NCBI RefSeq assembly: GCF_001854325.1
Contig: NZ_CP017755.1
Location: forward strand, 2,852,001 to 2,916,000
Direction: 5' to 3'
DNA length: 64,000 nt
From: Cupriavidus malaysiensis
Lineage (GTDB): Bacteria; Pseudomonadota; Gammaproteobacteria; Burkholderiales; Burkholderiaceae
Shown here in pieces: positions 54,301 to 62,351 of the stretch (position 1 is the first letter of the stretch; the number at the start of each line of letters is the position of its first letter). The position numbers and the translations under genes were made by a program. Under the pieces are notes generated by a model. The model did not search any database. It worked only from the letters and a program-made list of their open reading frames with translations, and was not told the origin of the DNA.

Positions 54301-55290
54301 GCCCAGGCCTTCCAGGCTGACGCTGCGCAGGTGCGCATGCCGTGCCAGCGGCTCGATGCGGTCGATGTCCAGCGCGAGCCGGTCGGCCTTCAGCAGCGGC
54401 GAGCCGTCGTGCTTGACGATGTCGGCGTTACGCAGCGTGACCGTGCCGCCGAGGAAGATGTCCTGCGTGTCCTTCTGCTGGCGGAATCCCAGCGTCAGGC
54501 GCGAGTCCAGCAGCGCGCTCTTGACCTCGGCATCCCGCAGCGCCGGCGCGAACGGCATGAAGCGCACCAGGTCGAGGCCGTTCAGGTTCAGGTTGAGGTG
54601 CGTCTCGCGCGAGTCGGCGAAGGGCAGCATGGTGCCGTCCAGCGCCAGTGGCGTGCCGTTGACCAGCGCGCTCAGCGTCGGCCGGGTGACGATCTCGACG
54701 TCATGCGGCAGGTTCGACAGGAAGGGCAGGGTCAGGGTGAACCTGTCGACCCGCTGCACCTGCTTGAGCTGCTGGTCGTCGAAGACGAAGCTCGAATCGG
54801 TCACCGCGATGTTGTTGACCGAGAAGCGCGCCGGCTTCGCATTCGGCGCCTTGGGCTGGGCCGCGAAACGCCGCACGATGTCGTCGAAGCTCATGCCGCC
54901 GTCGGGCGCGCGCGTCACATGCACGGCGAGGGCGTCGACGTGCAGGGCATCCACCACCGGCGCCAGATGCCACAAGGAGGCCAGCGAGGCTTTGGCCTCC
55001 GCCGAACCCAGCGTCAGCATGGGCCGCTTGCCATCCGCCTCAAAGATGGCGAGATCCTGCAGCGTGACGCCCAATGAGAAGGGGCGCACCTGCGCCCCGC
55101 CCAGCGTCACCTTGCGCCCGAGCGCGGCGCTTGCCTGCTTTTCGATCTGCCACTTCAGCAGGGGAGGGCCGCCGAAATATCCCGCCAGCCCGAATACGGC
55201 CAGCGCTGCCACGATGCCGCCGCCCGCGCGCACGGCCAGCCGCCGCCGCGGGGTGGCCATGGCGGCCTGCATGGAGAACTTGGAGTTCAT
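51310..55290 (-). CDS. AsmA-like DUF748 envelope protein
   Basis: 1326 residues. One N-terminal TM helix (about 20-42, [19 protein letters not shown]), then repeated DUF748/AsmA-like beta segments ([38 protein letters not shown] near the start; [31 protein letters not shown] around 880; [31 protein letters not shown] around 990), separated by Ala/Pro-rich linkers. The C-terminal part has [26 protein letters not shown] and [13 protein letters not shown], resembling the OmpA-like pattern. AsmA-type proteins are thought to bridge the envelope and help lipid transport. It is monocistronic and divergent from an MFS gene. Confidence 0.88.
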   Translation of the reverse strand: MNSKFSMQAAMATPRRRLAVRAGGGIVAALAVFGLAGYFGGPPLLKWQIEKQASAALGRKVTLGGAQVRPFSLGVTLQDLAIFEADGKRPMLTLGSAEAKASLASLWHLAPVVDALHVDALAVHVTRAPDGGMSFDDIVRRFAAQPKAPNAKPARFSVNNIAVTDSSFVFDDQQLKQVQRVDRFTLTLPFLSNLPHDVEIVTRPTLSALVNGTPLALDGTMLPFADSRETHLNLNLNGLDLVRFMPFAPALRDAEVKSALLDSRLTLGFRQQKDTQDIFLGGTVTLRNADIVKHDGSPLLKADRLALDIDRIEPLARHAHLRSVSLEGLGVQALRRPDGTVDLASALLPRAVAPATTTAPAKPAAGQAAAAGAGSAGKAGAKAPASAAAASAPAAQAGAAKAAPGWAYAVDHITLKDARLGLRDEAAPSGPGTLALGPLEVQVDGLSSSGGKPATVEAKLTLAEGQTLQHSGELSLPDGKLSGTLQASGVKPQGFAAWWPSALKSQLGDTAVNAELHYSAAWGSGAPQFTLDKSRVEVAPLYVAATGAAYTPPASAKAPRAARRGRSAAAAGSGTAALPLLRADKVALEGIAFDLAKQSFAADELVVAKPEVAATRDPHGELVEVARIWVAQATGKAAPSAPATRGRSAPAATTGQPAGWKARLGKISLDRGAAQLTDFQPAEANQGRPVVHQYRNIALSTGAVGWPLAPGAVPFKLRADAGRRGSLSLSGSAQPTAPTAQVDIDLREFDMAPLQPYLGNQFNAALRAGSLTVKGRANVSAPAGKPLAARFTGNALVGNVRSVDRLTGDDFLRWRTLTVSGIDFAMDPAKGPMQVGLGKIALSDFYARVILNANGRLNLQDVMAGGAAKGEAEPRTSLTQANPASAPPAARAAASVPAAPAAPASAAQAKAAPAESGPKPQIRIGGVSVDKGNINFSDFFVKPNYTANLTDMTGSVSKVSTADPTPADVVLNGRVDGDAPVNVSGKVNPFSQQLYLDLAAKATGIELTRLTPYAAKYAGYPITKGKLSVDVSYKIDSGKLEAQNHLYLDQLTFGDRVDSPDATKLPVLLAVSLLKDRNGVIDVNLPVSGSLSDPEFSIGGVIVRVIVNLLAKAVTSPFSLIAHAFGGGDELGYVEFPAGTATLTPEAKKKLDTLGKALNDRPGLKLEISGRIDPATDAAGARRAWLDERVAEEKVREQRKSAQAGAPLEESEEGEQGAKVTVTPQEYPKYLEAVYKRASFKKPRNLIGLAKSLPTAEMEKLLLDNAPVTEAGLRQLAEQRALVVKQVLDRDEKVPESRLFLTSPKLDAEGIKDKGAPTRVDFAIRQ

Positions 55291-55593
55291 GTCACCTCAG
55301 AAGATTTGACCCCACCCAGCTGCAGTGACCGCAGCTTTGTGCCCGAAATTTCACTTTTTTCCCACATTATGGCAAGGCGTTACAGCATTGCAAGGGCATT
55401 TGCAGTCTTTTATATAAGACAAGGCTCCGGGCGATCTGGTAATCTTCCCGACTTTGCGAAGCGCCCGTCGCAAGCCTGCGGCTTACCCGCCACTCAGAGC
55501 CTGCGTCCCTGCGCTGTACCCTCCGGCCGCCCCCAACTCCACGTCATCCGTGTTGCCCGCTTCGCATGCGATCTCTTCCATGCGAGTCTCCAC
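55291..55593. other. Divergent control region, DUF748 gene / MFS gene
   Basis: A 303-bp gap, AT-richer at 55340-55420. GTCTT-N6-AAGAC (55405-55420) is an inverted repeat around TTATATAAG, a plausible -10 region for the MFS gene. No gene seen; the in-frame extension of the MFS frame has no convincing start. Confidence 0.45.
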
Positions 55594-56904
55594 ATGTCTA
55601 CCAGCAGCACCGTCGGCACGGCCGGCGCGCGCGGCAGCGCGCACGCCCGTCCGCTGACCGGCCAGGATTACAAGACGCTCGCGCTCGCCGCCCTCGGCGG
55701 CGCGCTCGAGTTCTACGATTTCATCATCTTCGTCTTCTTCGCCACCGTGATCGGGCAGTTGTTCTTCCCGCCCTCGGTTCCGGAGTGGCTGCGCCAGCTG
55801 CAGACCTTCGGCATCTTCGCCGCCGGCTACCTGGCGCGCCCGCTGGGCGGCATCGTCATGGCCCACTTCGGCGACCTGCTGGGCCGCAAGAAGATGTTCA
55901 CGCTGTCCATCCTGCTGATGTCGGTACCGACGCTGCTGATGGGCCTGCTGCCGACCTATCACGTGATCGGCCTGTTCGCCCCGCTGCTGCTGCTGTTACT
56001 GCGCGTGATGCAGGGCGCGGCCGTGGGTGGCGAGGTGCCCGGCGCCTGGGTCTTCGTCTCCGAGCACGTGCCGGCGCGCCACGTCGGCTATGCCTGCGGC
56101 ACGCTGACGGCCGGCCTGACCGCCGGCATCCTGCTGGGCTCCCTGGTGGCGACCGGCATCAACACCATCTTCAATCCTGCCGAGCTGGCCGATTGGGGCT
56201 GGCGCGTGCCCTTCCTGCTGGGCGGTGTGTTCGGCATCGGCTCGATGTACCTGCGCCGCTGGCTGCACGAGACACCGGTGTTCGCCGAACTGCAGCAGCG
56301 CAAGGCGCTGGCCGCCGAGATGCCGCTCAAGGCGGTGGTACGCGACCACCGCGGCGCGGTGGCGGTGTCGATGCTGCTGACCTGGATGCTGTCGGCCGGC
56401 ATCGTGGTGGTGATCCTGATGACCCCCACCTTCCTGCAGAAGCTCTACGGCTTCGACGCGCGCACCGCGCTGGTGGCCAACAGCGTGGCGACGCTGTGCC
56501 TGACGGTAGGCTGCGTGGTGGCCGGCCTGGCCGCCGACCGCATCGGCGCGCGGCTCACGCTGTTCGTCGGCGGCGCGCTGCTGGCAGCCAGCGCCTACGC
56601 CTTCTACACGGTCATCCATGACCGCCCCGACCTGCTGCTGCCGCTCTACGCGCTGGCCGGCTTCTTCGTCGGCACCATCGGCGCAGTGCCCTACGTGCTG
56701 GTCAAGGCCTTCCCGGCCCAGGTGCGCTTCTCCGGCCTGTCGTTCTCTTACAACCTGTCGTACGCGATCTTCGGCGGGCTGACGCCGATGATCGTCACGC
56801 TGATGCTGAAGAGCAACCCGCTGGCACCGGCTCACTATGTGGTGGCGCTGTGCGTGCTGGGCATGCTGACGGCCCTCTTCGTCAAGCAGCGCGCGCCCGA
56901 CTGA
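55594..56904 (+). CDS. MFS transporter, metabolite:H+ symporter (MHS) type
   Basis: 436 residues, 12 TM. LAALGGALEFYDFIIFVFFATVIGQLFFP is the MHS-family TM1 with its conserved Glu/Asp, followed by LARPLGGIVMAHFGDLLGRKKMF (motif A), RVMQGAAVGGEVPGAWVFVSEH (GGE motif) and FGIGSMYLRRWLHETPVF. Members import organic acids such as citrate, alpha-ketoglutarate, proline or shikimate. ATG 55594. It is convergent with the esterase gene. Substrate unknown. Confidence 0.9.
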   Translation: MSTSSTVGTAGARGSAHARPLTGQDYKTLALAALGGALEFYDFIIFVFFATVIGQLFFPPSVPEWLRQLQTFGIFAAGYLARPLGGIVMAHFGDLLGRKKMFTLSILLMSVPTLLMGLLPTYHVIGLFAPLLLLLLRVMQGAAVGGEVPGAWVFVSEHVPARHVGYACGTLTAGLTAGILLGSLVATGINTIFNPAELADWGWRVPFLLGGVFGIGSMYLRRWLHETPVFAELQQRKALAAEMPLKAVVRDHRGAVAVSMLLTWMLSAGIVVVILMTPTFLQKLYGFDARTALVANSVATLCLTVGCVVAGLAADRIGARLTLFVGGALLAASAYAFYTVIHDRPDLLLPLYALAGFFVGTIGAVPYVLVKAFPAQVRFSGLSFSYNLSYAIFGGLTPMIVTLMLKSNPLAPAHYVVALCVLGMLTALFVKQRAPD

Positions 56905-56929
56905 GCGCGCGCCACGCGGCATCGGCCGG

Positions 56930-58015
56930 CTAGCGCCAGCGCCGGTGCGCGCGGAAGAAGTCCCACATCATCGCGCTGGCGTCCGGGCCGAGGTCCGCGT
57001 GATAGCCGTAGCGCGCGTCGCCACCGCTCCACGCATGGCCCAGGCCGGCGACCTCGTGCAGCACGACGAGGTCGCGCTGCCAGCGGCCGAACCGTACCTC
57101 GGTACACTCCCCCGGCGCCAATGCCTGCGCAGCCGTCCCCGCCAGCGCAGGCAAAGCCCCGCCCAGGCGGTTGTAGGCGAGGAACTGGCGGGCCAGCAGG
57201 CGCCCGTTGAGCGGCGCGACCGCGTCGTCGGCCAGCCCGTGCATCACGATGGCAGGCATCGCCGGCCCGCCTGGCACGATGCCGGCGGCATCCAGCAGCA
57301 CGGCCGGATCGGTGACGGAGCCCGCACGCATGGCGGTCAGCCCGGCACGCGCCGTGTCGGCCGCCCCCACCACCACGCCCGAGTGCAGGCCCACGGCGGC
57401 GATCTTGTCCGGATGGCGCAAGGCGACCACCGCTGCCATTGCGGCGCCGGCCGACATGCCCGCCAGGTAGACCTGGTCGGAACATACGCCCGGCTCCAGC
57501 GCCAGCGCGTCGATCAGCGCGGCGATAGCCTGCACCTCACGCCCGCCCTGCTCCGATGCCAGGTCGAACCACTGCCAGCAGCGCTGCAACTGGCGGCGCA
57601 GCGGCTGTTGCGGATAGGCCACAAGGAACCCTTCCCGCTCGGCCAGGGCATTCATGCGCGTGCCGGCGGCCAGCTCCTCGGGCGTCTGCCGGCAGCCGTG
57701 CAGCATCACCACCAGCGGCAGCGGCTCGCGCGGATGCGCCCAGGACGGCACGTACAGGCGGAAGCCGAGCTGCGGCAGCAGTTCGCCCGGCTTGGGCGGC
57801 AGCCGCAACTGCTGGCTGTACCACTTGCCCGGCGGGGGCTCGGAAGGATGTTGCGGTGCAGGCGGGAGGGTGCGGCGCGCCTGCCGCGGGGGACTTGCCG
57901 GATTCAGCGCATCGAGGCGATCCAGCCAGGCTCGCAACTGCCGCGCGGTCTGGTCCTGCACCCGGCTGAACCGTCGCAGTTGCGCGCGCCAGTCGCCTGA
58001 CAGGCTATTGGCCAT
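56930..58015 (-). CDS. PHB-depolymerase-family esterase (LpqC-like)
   Basis: 361 residues with no signal peptide: a basic N-terminal region of about 60 residues, then an alpha/beta-hydrolase with LVVMLHGCRQTPEELAAGTRMNALAEREGFLVAYP, WQWFD, nucleophile elbow LAGMSAGAAMA (Ser), VMHGLADDAVAPLNG (Asp) and GLGHAWSGGD (His). Such enzymes hydrolyse short polyester or aryl esters. A CTGC-N3-GCAG palindrome 65 bp upstream of the start matches the reported PhaR operator, linking the gene to polyhydroxybutyrate control. Intracellular location is inferred from the absence of a signal. Confidence 0.88.
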   Translation of the reverse strand: MANSLSGDWRAQLRRFSRVQDQTARQLRAWLDRLDALNPASPPRQARRTLPPAPQHPSEPPPGKWYSQQLRLPPKPGELLPQLGFRLYVPSWAHPREPLPLVVMLHGCRQTPEELAAGTRMNALAEREGFLVAYPQQPLRRQLQRCWQWFDLASEQGGREVQAIAALIDALALEPGVCSDQVYLAGMSAGAAMAAVVALRHPDKIAAVGLHSGVVVGAADTARAGLTAMRAGSVTDPAVLLDAAGIVPGGPAMPAIVMHGLADDAVAPLNGRLLARQFLAYNRLGGALPALAGTAAQALAPGECTEVRFGRWQRDLVVLHEVAGLGHAWSGGDARYGYHADLGPDASAMMWDFFRAHRRWR

Positions 58016-58077
58016 GTGGACTCCTGCTCGTCGAGCGCGGGTTTCGCGTCTCGCTCTTTGTTACTGCATGACTTTGT

Positions 58078-58092
58078 TGCTGCGTTGCAGCA
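58078..58092. promoter_or_regulatory. Palindrome TGCTGC-GTT-GCAGCA, candidate PhaR operator
   Basis: It is perfect with 6-bp arms and contains CTGC-N3-GCAG (58080-58090), the pattern reported for PhaR of Paracoccus. It lies 65 bp upstream of the esterase start. A further TTGTTACTGCATGAC lies between it and the gene. Confidence 0.5.
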
Positions 58093-58281
58093 TAGCACAG
58101 AGCCACCACCGATGAAGGTGACAAATTCGGCACATAGAAGCCGGAGAATGTCCAGACCCCAGCCTGGTATGCGCGAAAATCTTCAATTCGCCGACTAAAA
58201 GAATGCATCACGCCGGCAAGCTGCACGGCAGCAAGGCGCCCTTATACTGGCGCCAGCATCGGCAACCGGAATGATCGAGAT

Positions 58282-59058
58282 ATGGCCAGGCCGCACGACG
58301 ACGCCCCCGCGTGCCCTCTCTGCCCCTTCCGCCAGGTCTGCAGAAGTGCGGAGCGCATCGCACCCTCCCAGGATCCCCCGCCGCGCGACCTGTGTCCCTC
58401 GCGCATCCAGTTGCGCGCGGGACAACTGCTGTACCAGCAGGGCCGTCCGGCGCTGGCGGTCTATCCGCTGCGCAAGGGCAGCATCAAGAATATGTTCGAG
58501 TCGTCGCTGGGATGGCGCCAGATCACCAGCTTCACACTGGCCGGCGACGTACTCGGCCTGGAAGCGCACGACAGCACCGCACACACCACGAGCGCCATCG
58601 CCCTGCAGGATGCGAGCTGCTGCGTGGTGCCGGTCGAGAGCCTGCGCATGCAGATGCGCCTGCCCGAGTTCCGCGCCATGGTGCTGGACACCCTGCGCCG
58701 GAACACCGAACGCGAGCGCACCTTGCTGGTGGCGATCGGTTCGATGAAGGCCGCGCAACGCCTCGCCATGCTGCTGCTGGACCTGGCCGGCGAACACGGC
58801 CGGCGCGGCGGCGGCGACTCGCTGACCCTGGCCATGTCGCGCAACGACATCGCCAGCTACCTGGGACTGACACTCGAAACCGTCTCGCGGCTGCTGTCGC
58901 GCTTCGCCTCGGCGGGCCTGATCACCGTGCGCCACAAGCTGCTGCGCATCGTCGACCAGGGCGGGCTTGCCGCCGTCTACGCGGATGCCAGCCATCTCCC
59001 CGACCCCCACGGCACGGCCGCGCGCGGCACCGTGCACGCCAGCCGCCAGGCCGCCTAG
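58282..59058 (+). CDS. FNR-type Crp-family regulator with oxygen-sensing cysteine set
   Basis: 258 residues. Cysteines C11-x2-C14-x5-C20 reproduce the spacing of E. coli FNR C20-x2-C23-x5-C29, and C114 (ASCCVVPVE) aligns with FNR C122, so an O2-labile [4Fe-4S] cluster is expected. The cNMP-like beta barrel follows, then the dimer helix. The HTH (MSRNDIASYLGLTLETVSRLLSRF) has the E-x-x-S-R recognition residues, predicting binding to TTGAT-N4-ATCAA. It would switch genes at low oxygen; the nearby caa3 oxidase is a possible target, but I saw no clear FNR box there. Confidence 0.92.
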   Translation: MARPHDDAPACPLCPFRQVCRSAERIAPSQDPPPRDLCPSRIQLRAGQLLYQQGRPALAVYPLRKGSIKNMFESSLGWRQITSFTLAGDVLGLEAHDSTAHTTSAIALQDASCCVVPVESLRMQMRLPEFRAMVLDTLRRNTERERTLLVAIGSMKAAQRLAMLLLDLAGEHGRRGGGDSLTLAMSRNDIASYLGLTLETVSRLLSRFASAGLITVRHKLLRIVDQGGLAAVYADASHLPDPHGTAARGTVHASRQAA

Positions 59059-59079
59059 GCGCGCCGCCGCGCCGGCGGA

Positions 59080-59466
59080 TCAGCGCCGCCGCTGCGCGCA
59101 CTCCTGCCGATAGGCCTCCTGCAAGCGCTTGCGGTCGGCCTGCCGCTCGAGCGACGGATACGTGCGGCCGTCCGCGGTGGTCACCGAGGATCGCCCCACC
59201 GACCATTGCGGTCCCGCAGGCAGCGCATTGATCTGGTTCAGCAGATCCTCGCAGCGCTGCCGCTGGGCCGGCGACAGCGTGCCGTCGTCATTGCCCGACG
59301 CCGGCAAGGCCGGCATCGTATCGGCGCCGCTCGCGCCGTCGATCAGGCGCGGCGGTGGCGGCGCCACCATCGGCTGGGGCAAGGAATCGTCCGCCTGCAC
59401 GGTAGCCGGCGCGGACCACAGCCACAGCAGCAGGGGGAGGACGAAGGAAACGCGGATCGTGTTCAT
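59080..59466 (-). CDS. Small secreted hypothetical protein
   Basis: 128 residues with an N-terminal signal peptide (MNTIRVSFVLPLLLWLWSAPATVQA|DDS). The mature part is short and Pro-rich, then helical with two Cys (RQRCEDLLNQINALP; EAYRQECAQRRR) that could form a disulfide. ATG 59466 is chosen; the upstream frame has no signal and lies in the IS gene region. It resembles small periplasmic DUF proteins with a C-terminal YRQEC motif, but I cannot name a family. Confidence 0.7.
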   Translation of the reverse strand: MNTIRVSFVLPLLLWLWSAPATVQADDSLPQPMVAPPPPRLIDGASGADTMPALPASGNDDGTLSPAQRQRCEDLLNQINALPAGPQWSVGRSSVTTADGRTYPSLERQADRKRLQEAYRQECAQRRR

Positions 59467-59530
59467 GTTTACCTGAGTGTTGCAGCAGGGCGGGAAACTG
59501 CGCGGTCCGAACCGCCAGCCATCACAGGAT

Positions 59531-59818
59531 TCAGCGCTCCTTGGCAGCGGCTTCGCGGCCACCGCGGCGGCGCAGCATCTCCAGCTTGAGCAGGGCATCG
59601 GCCAGCATCCCTTTCAGACGCGCGTTTTCTTCCTGCAGTTCGCGCAGCTTGCGGACTTCCGCGCTGCTGCCCGGCGGCCTCTGTCCATAACGGATGCGCC
59701 AGCCGTAGAACGATGCATCGCTGAATCCATAGCGTGCGCACAACTCGCGCACCGGCACGCCGCTGGCGGCTTCCGCCAGGTAGGAACGGATCTGCTCCTC
59801 GGAAAAGCGTCTATTCAC
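59531..59818 (-). CDS. Orphan IS3-family OrfA-like transposase protein
   Basis: 95 residues from GTG 59818, which has GGAGGGAACCCC upstream: an HTH (NRRFSEEQIRSYLAEAASGVPVRELCARYGFSDASFYGW) followed by a leucine-zipper-like helix (VRKLRELQEENARLKGMLADALLKLEMLRR), the standard layout of IS3 OrfA. No OrfB integrase, terminal repeats or frameshift window lie downstream; the next gene is a secreted protein. It is either a relic of an insertion sequence or a retained DNA-binding protein. Confidence 0.8.
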   Translation of the reverse strand: MNRRFSEEQIRSYLAEAASGVPVRELCARYGFSDASFYGWRIRYGQRPPGSSAEVRKLRELQEENARLKGMLADALLKLEMLRRRGGREAAAKER

Positions 59819-60477
59819 GGGGTTCCCTCCGCACTCGGTGACATCGCCCGCGGCGCACCGCCGATCATGCGGTGGCCGGTCCTTGTCCGCGACGTTAGCC
59901 GAGTCCTGCCGGGGAAGGCAATTCAGTGTCTTCGCGGCCCGTATTAAGCCGATTGCACTCACCCGCGCGCGGCGCCACGGACGCGCGCCCAGGCATTCCG
60001 GTCACCGCGCGGGCGCTCATGTCACCATGTACGAACAAAAATGCTACCCGATTCGGACCCGTTCGAATTGCCATGGAAAACCGCCTGAACGCCTAGTATC
60101 GATCTAGTTACTGTATTAAGCTTGCCAAATTGAAACAAAATTTCGATCCCCCGCGTCATCCGTCGCACGTCAGATCACACGTCAGATCAGAGGGGGACGC
60201 GGCGCTGCCGCACCGGCCACTGCCAGGCCGGTCATGCCGGTCTGCGATAGGGAGCGCCGACGCAGCCACCGGTCTGCAAGGAATTGGGGAGACACTGCCG
60301 ACATGCCGGTTTCATCCGGATGGCAGCGCTTGCCTGTCGCCTCGCCGCAATCCATCCGCACACCGCGCTAGTCCAGGTGTGCGCGCGGCGGGCAGCAAGC
60401 GGCGTTGCACAGCCGGATGCCGGCTCCTAGCGAAGTGTCGCCGCAGCGCGGCGGCAAACAGAACGGGAGTAGTCAGC
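59819..60477. other. Gene-free, locally AT-richer region before the LysR gene
   Basis: 659 bp with AT-rich patches at 60040-60150. It contains CTAG-TATCGAT-CTAG (60093-60107), ATTCG-N8-CGAAT (60051-60068), and a 12-bp direct repeat around CACGTCAGATCA (60167-60190). No gene is supported: an in-frame extension of LysR to 60130 has no ribosome site. Next to the orphan OrfA, it may be remnant mobile DNA. The two inverted repeats could serve the LysR regulator. Confidence 0.5.
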
Positions 60478-61434
60478 ATGCGACACGTCAGCACCAAGCT
60501 GCTGCAGATCTTTGTCTTGCTCATGGAGTACCGCGACCTCGGCGCGGTGGCTGCCTATACCCGCGGCCGCGTGCCGACCGTCGCCTACAGCCTGGCACGC
60601 CTGCGCGAAATCACCGGCGACCCGCTCTTCATCAAGCGCAAGGGCGTGCTCGAGCCGACCCCGCATGCCCTGCGGCTGGAACAGACCGCTCGCCTGATGC
60701 TCGCCAAGTGGGCGCAGATCGTGCGCGGCGACGAGCCGCCGCCCGAAGCGGCGGCACATGGCGCGCGCGTCAGCATCGGTTTCTCCGCCTCGATCGGCGA
60801 CCCGGTCATCACGGAAATCCTCACCGCCCTGTGCGAGCAATTCCCGCACAACCATTTCGTTACGCGCCCGGTGCGCGCCGATGCGGCGCTGTCGCGGCAC
60901 CTGGAACAGGGCGAGATCGACTGTGCCTTCGTAATCGACAGCCAGTACGCGGCGGCAGGCATCGCCCAGCACAGCATCCTGGCCACCCCGCGCCGCCTGG
61001 TCAGTGCTGCCCGGCCGGGCAGCGAGGCGGAGCCGCACGCCGATGGCGACTGGATCCTGCTGCAGGAGGACAGCGAGCCGGGCAGCCCGCTGCGCACCTA
61101 CCTTGCCCGCCATGCGGGGGATCCCGGCCACCGCGAGACCGTGGCGCCCTCCTGGCATACGCAGATCTCGCTGTTGCGCGCCACCGGTGGCATCTGTCCG
61201 CTGCTGGACTTCAACGTACCGCTGGTAGCGCGCGACCAACCTACCCGGCTGCTGCCCACGCCCAATAGCTTCCCGGACTGGGCCGCCCTGCATTTCTGGA
61301 TGCCTGCGCGCACGCGCGCCACCGCGCTGCACGAGATGATGGAGATCGGCAGCGCCATCCTGCGCGACCCGGCCAAGGCCCTGGAGCAGCGCCGCGCGGC
61401 AAGCGAGCGGCAGGCCGCCTGCGCCTCGGCGTGA
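60478..61434 (+). CDS. LysR-family transcriptional regulator
   Basis: 318 residues: N-terminal HTH (STKLLQIFVLLMEYRDLGAVAAYTRGRVPTVAYSLARLREITGDPLFIKRKGVLEPTPHALRL), a shortened linker and a periplasmic-binding-like effector domain (RVSIGFSASIGDPVITEILTAL onward). GGGAG precedes the ATG by 8 bp. Its target is not obvious: upstream is gene-free DNA and downstream is a response regulator on the same strand after 168 bp. The C-terminus ends in an Arg/Ala-rich tail. Confidence 0.88.
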   Translation: MRHVSTKLLQIFVLLMEYRDLGAVAAYTRGRVPTVAYSLARLREITGDPLFIKRKGVLEPTPHALRLEQTARLMLAKWAQIVRGDEPPPEAAAHGARVSIGFSASIGDPVITEILTALCEQFPHNHFVTRPVRADAALSRHLEQGEIDCAFVIDSQYAAAGIAQHSILATPRRLVSAARPGSEAEPHADGDWILLQEDSEPGSPLRTYLARHAGDPGHRETVAPSWHTQISLLRATGGICPLLDFNVPLVARDQPTRLLPTPNSFPDWAALHFWMPARTRATALHEMMEIGSAILRDPAKALEQRRAASERQAACASA

Positions 61435-61602
61435 GGTCGGGAAGCCGGCGCCGCGCTGGCACCTGGGCGGGGCCGCTGCCTCCGCCACGGCAGGTAATTT
61501 GCGAAAAGTCTTCCTCCCGTGCGCGGTAGCGGCCGCTATCCTCGCCTAGCCGCGGCCCCTCGCCTGGCATGCCGCGCTCAACGATGGAGGGAGACGTCCG
61601 AC

Positions 61603-62304
61603 ATGGCATTGAGAATCCTGATTGCGGATGACCACCCGATCGTCCCCGCCGGCCTGCGCGGCCTGCTGCACGGGCGACCGGGCTGGGAGGTCTGTGGCGA
61701 GGCTGCGAGCGCGGCCGAACTGCTGAGCGCCACCGAGGCCTTGCGCCCCGACATCGTGCTGACCGACTACCACATGCCCGCGCCCAACGCCAAGGACGGC
61801 ATCCGCCTGCTGCGCGCGCTGCGGCGCTGCCTGCCTCAAGGCCAGGTCATCGTCCTCACCATGATCACCAACCCTGCGGTGCTGCGCGCCATCCTGCGCA
61901 CCGGCGTGCACGGACTGGTGCTCAAGGACGCGCCGCCGGCGGAGATGGCGCTTGCCATCGCGCAGGTGCAGCGCGGCCTCTTCTACGTGGGACGCTCCGC
62001 CTTGCGCATCCTCGCCGCCGCGCTCGGCTACGGCGAACCGGGCGAGCCGGGCCTGCCCGGCCTGCAAGGGCTCAGCCCGCGCGAGATCGAAGTGCTGCGC
62101 CTGTACCTCAACGGCAGCTCGCTCACGGACATCGCGCGCGCCAGCCACCGCAGCATCAAGACCGTCAGCAGCCAGAAACTGTCGGCCATGCGCAAGCTGG
62201 GCGCATGCAACGACCAGGAGCTGTTCGCCTACGCCGCGCACAGCGGCCTGGTACTGCCGGGCACCGCCGCTACGGTCGCGCTGGCGCGGAGCGGCCCGAT
62301 ATAA
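61603..62304 (+). CDS. Orphan LuxR/NarL-type response regulator
   Basis: 233 residues. Receiver: RILIADDHPIVPAGLRGLL (acidic pair), phospho-Asp in DIVLTDYHMP, LTM and VLKDA (Thr/Lys switch). The HTH is GLSPREIEVLRLYLNGSSLTDIARASHRSIKTVSSQKLSAMRKLG. The layout resembles RcsB/BvgA. No sensor kinase is adjacent. ATG 61603 has GGAGGGAGACG upstream at a long spacing. It precedes the cobyrinate synthase gene by 47 bp on the same strand. Confidence 0.9.
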   Translation: MALRILIADDHPIVPAGLRGLLHGRPGWEVCGEAASAAELLSATEALRPDIVLTDYHMPAPNAKDGIRLLRALRRCLPQGQVIVLTMITNPAVLRAILRTGVHGLVLKDAPPAEMALAIAQVQRGLFYVGRSALRILAAALGYGEPGEPGLPGLQGLSPREIEVLRLYLNGSSLTDIARASHRSIKTVSSQKLSAMRKLGACNDQELFAYAAHSGLVLPGTAATVALARSGPI

Positions 62305-62351
62305 TCCGGCGCCGACAAACCGCCCGCCGCCCTGCCGCGGCCGCTTCCGCC

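Noticed and set aside
51922..55077. 1051-residue plus-strand ORF
   Set aside because: Antisense shadow of the DUF748 gene; Arg/Gly/Ala-rich composition without domains, caused by high third-position GC.
58282..59058. Crp (cAMP-binding) assignment
   Set aside because: The four FNR cysteines with exact spacing and the FNR-type recognition helix fit better than a cyclic-nucleotide regulator.
60130..60477. 116-residue N-terminal extension of the LysR protein
   Set aside because: Begins at TTG without a ribosome site and would place a Pro/Arg/Ser-rich, Cys-rich stretch before a complete LysR HTH; ATG 60478 fits the family.
62305..62351. Cobalamin riboswitch upstream of cobB
   Set aside because: The 47-bp gap is far too short and shows no B12-box pattern.
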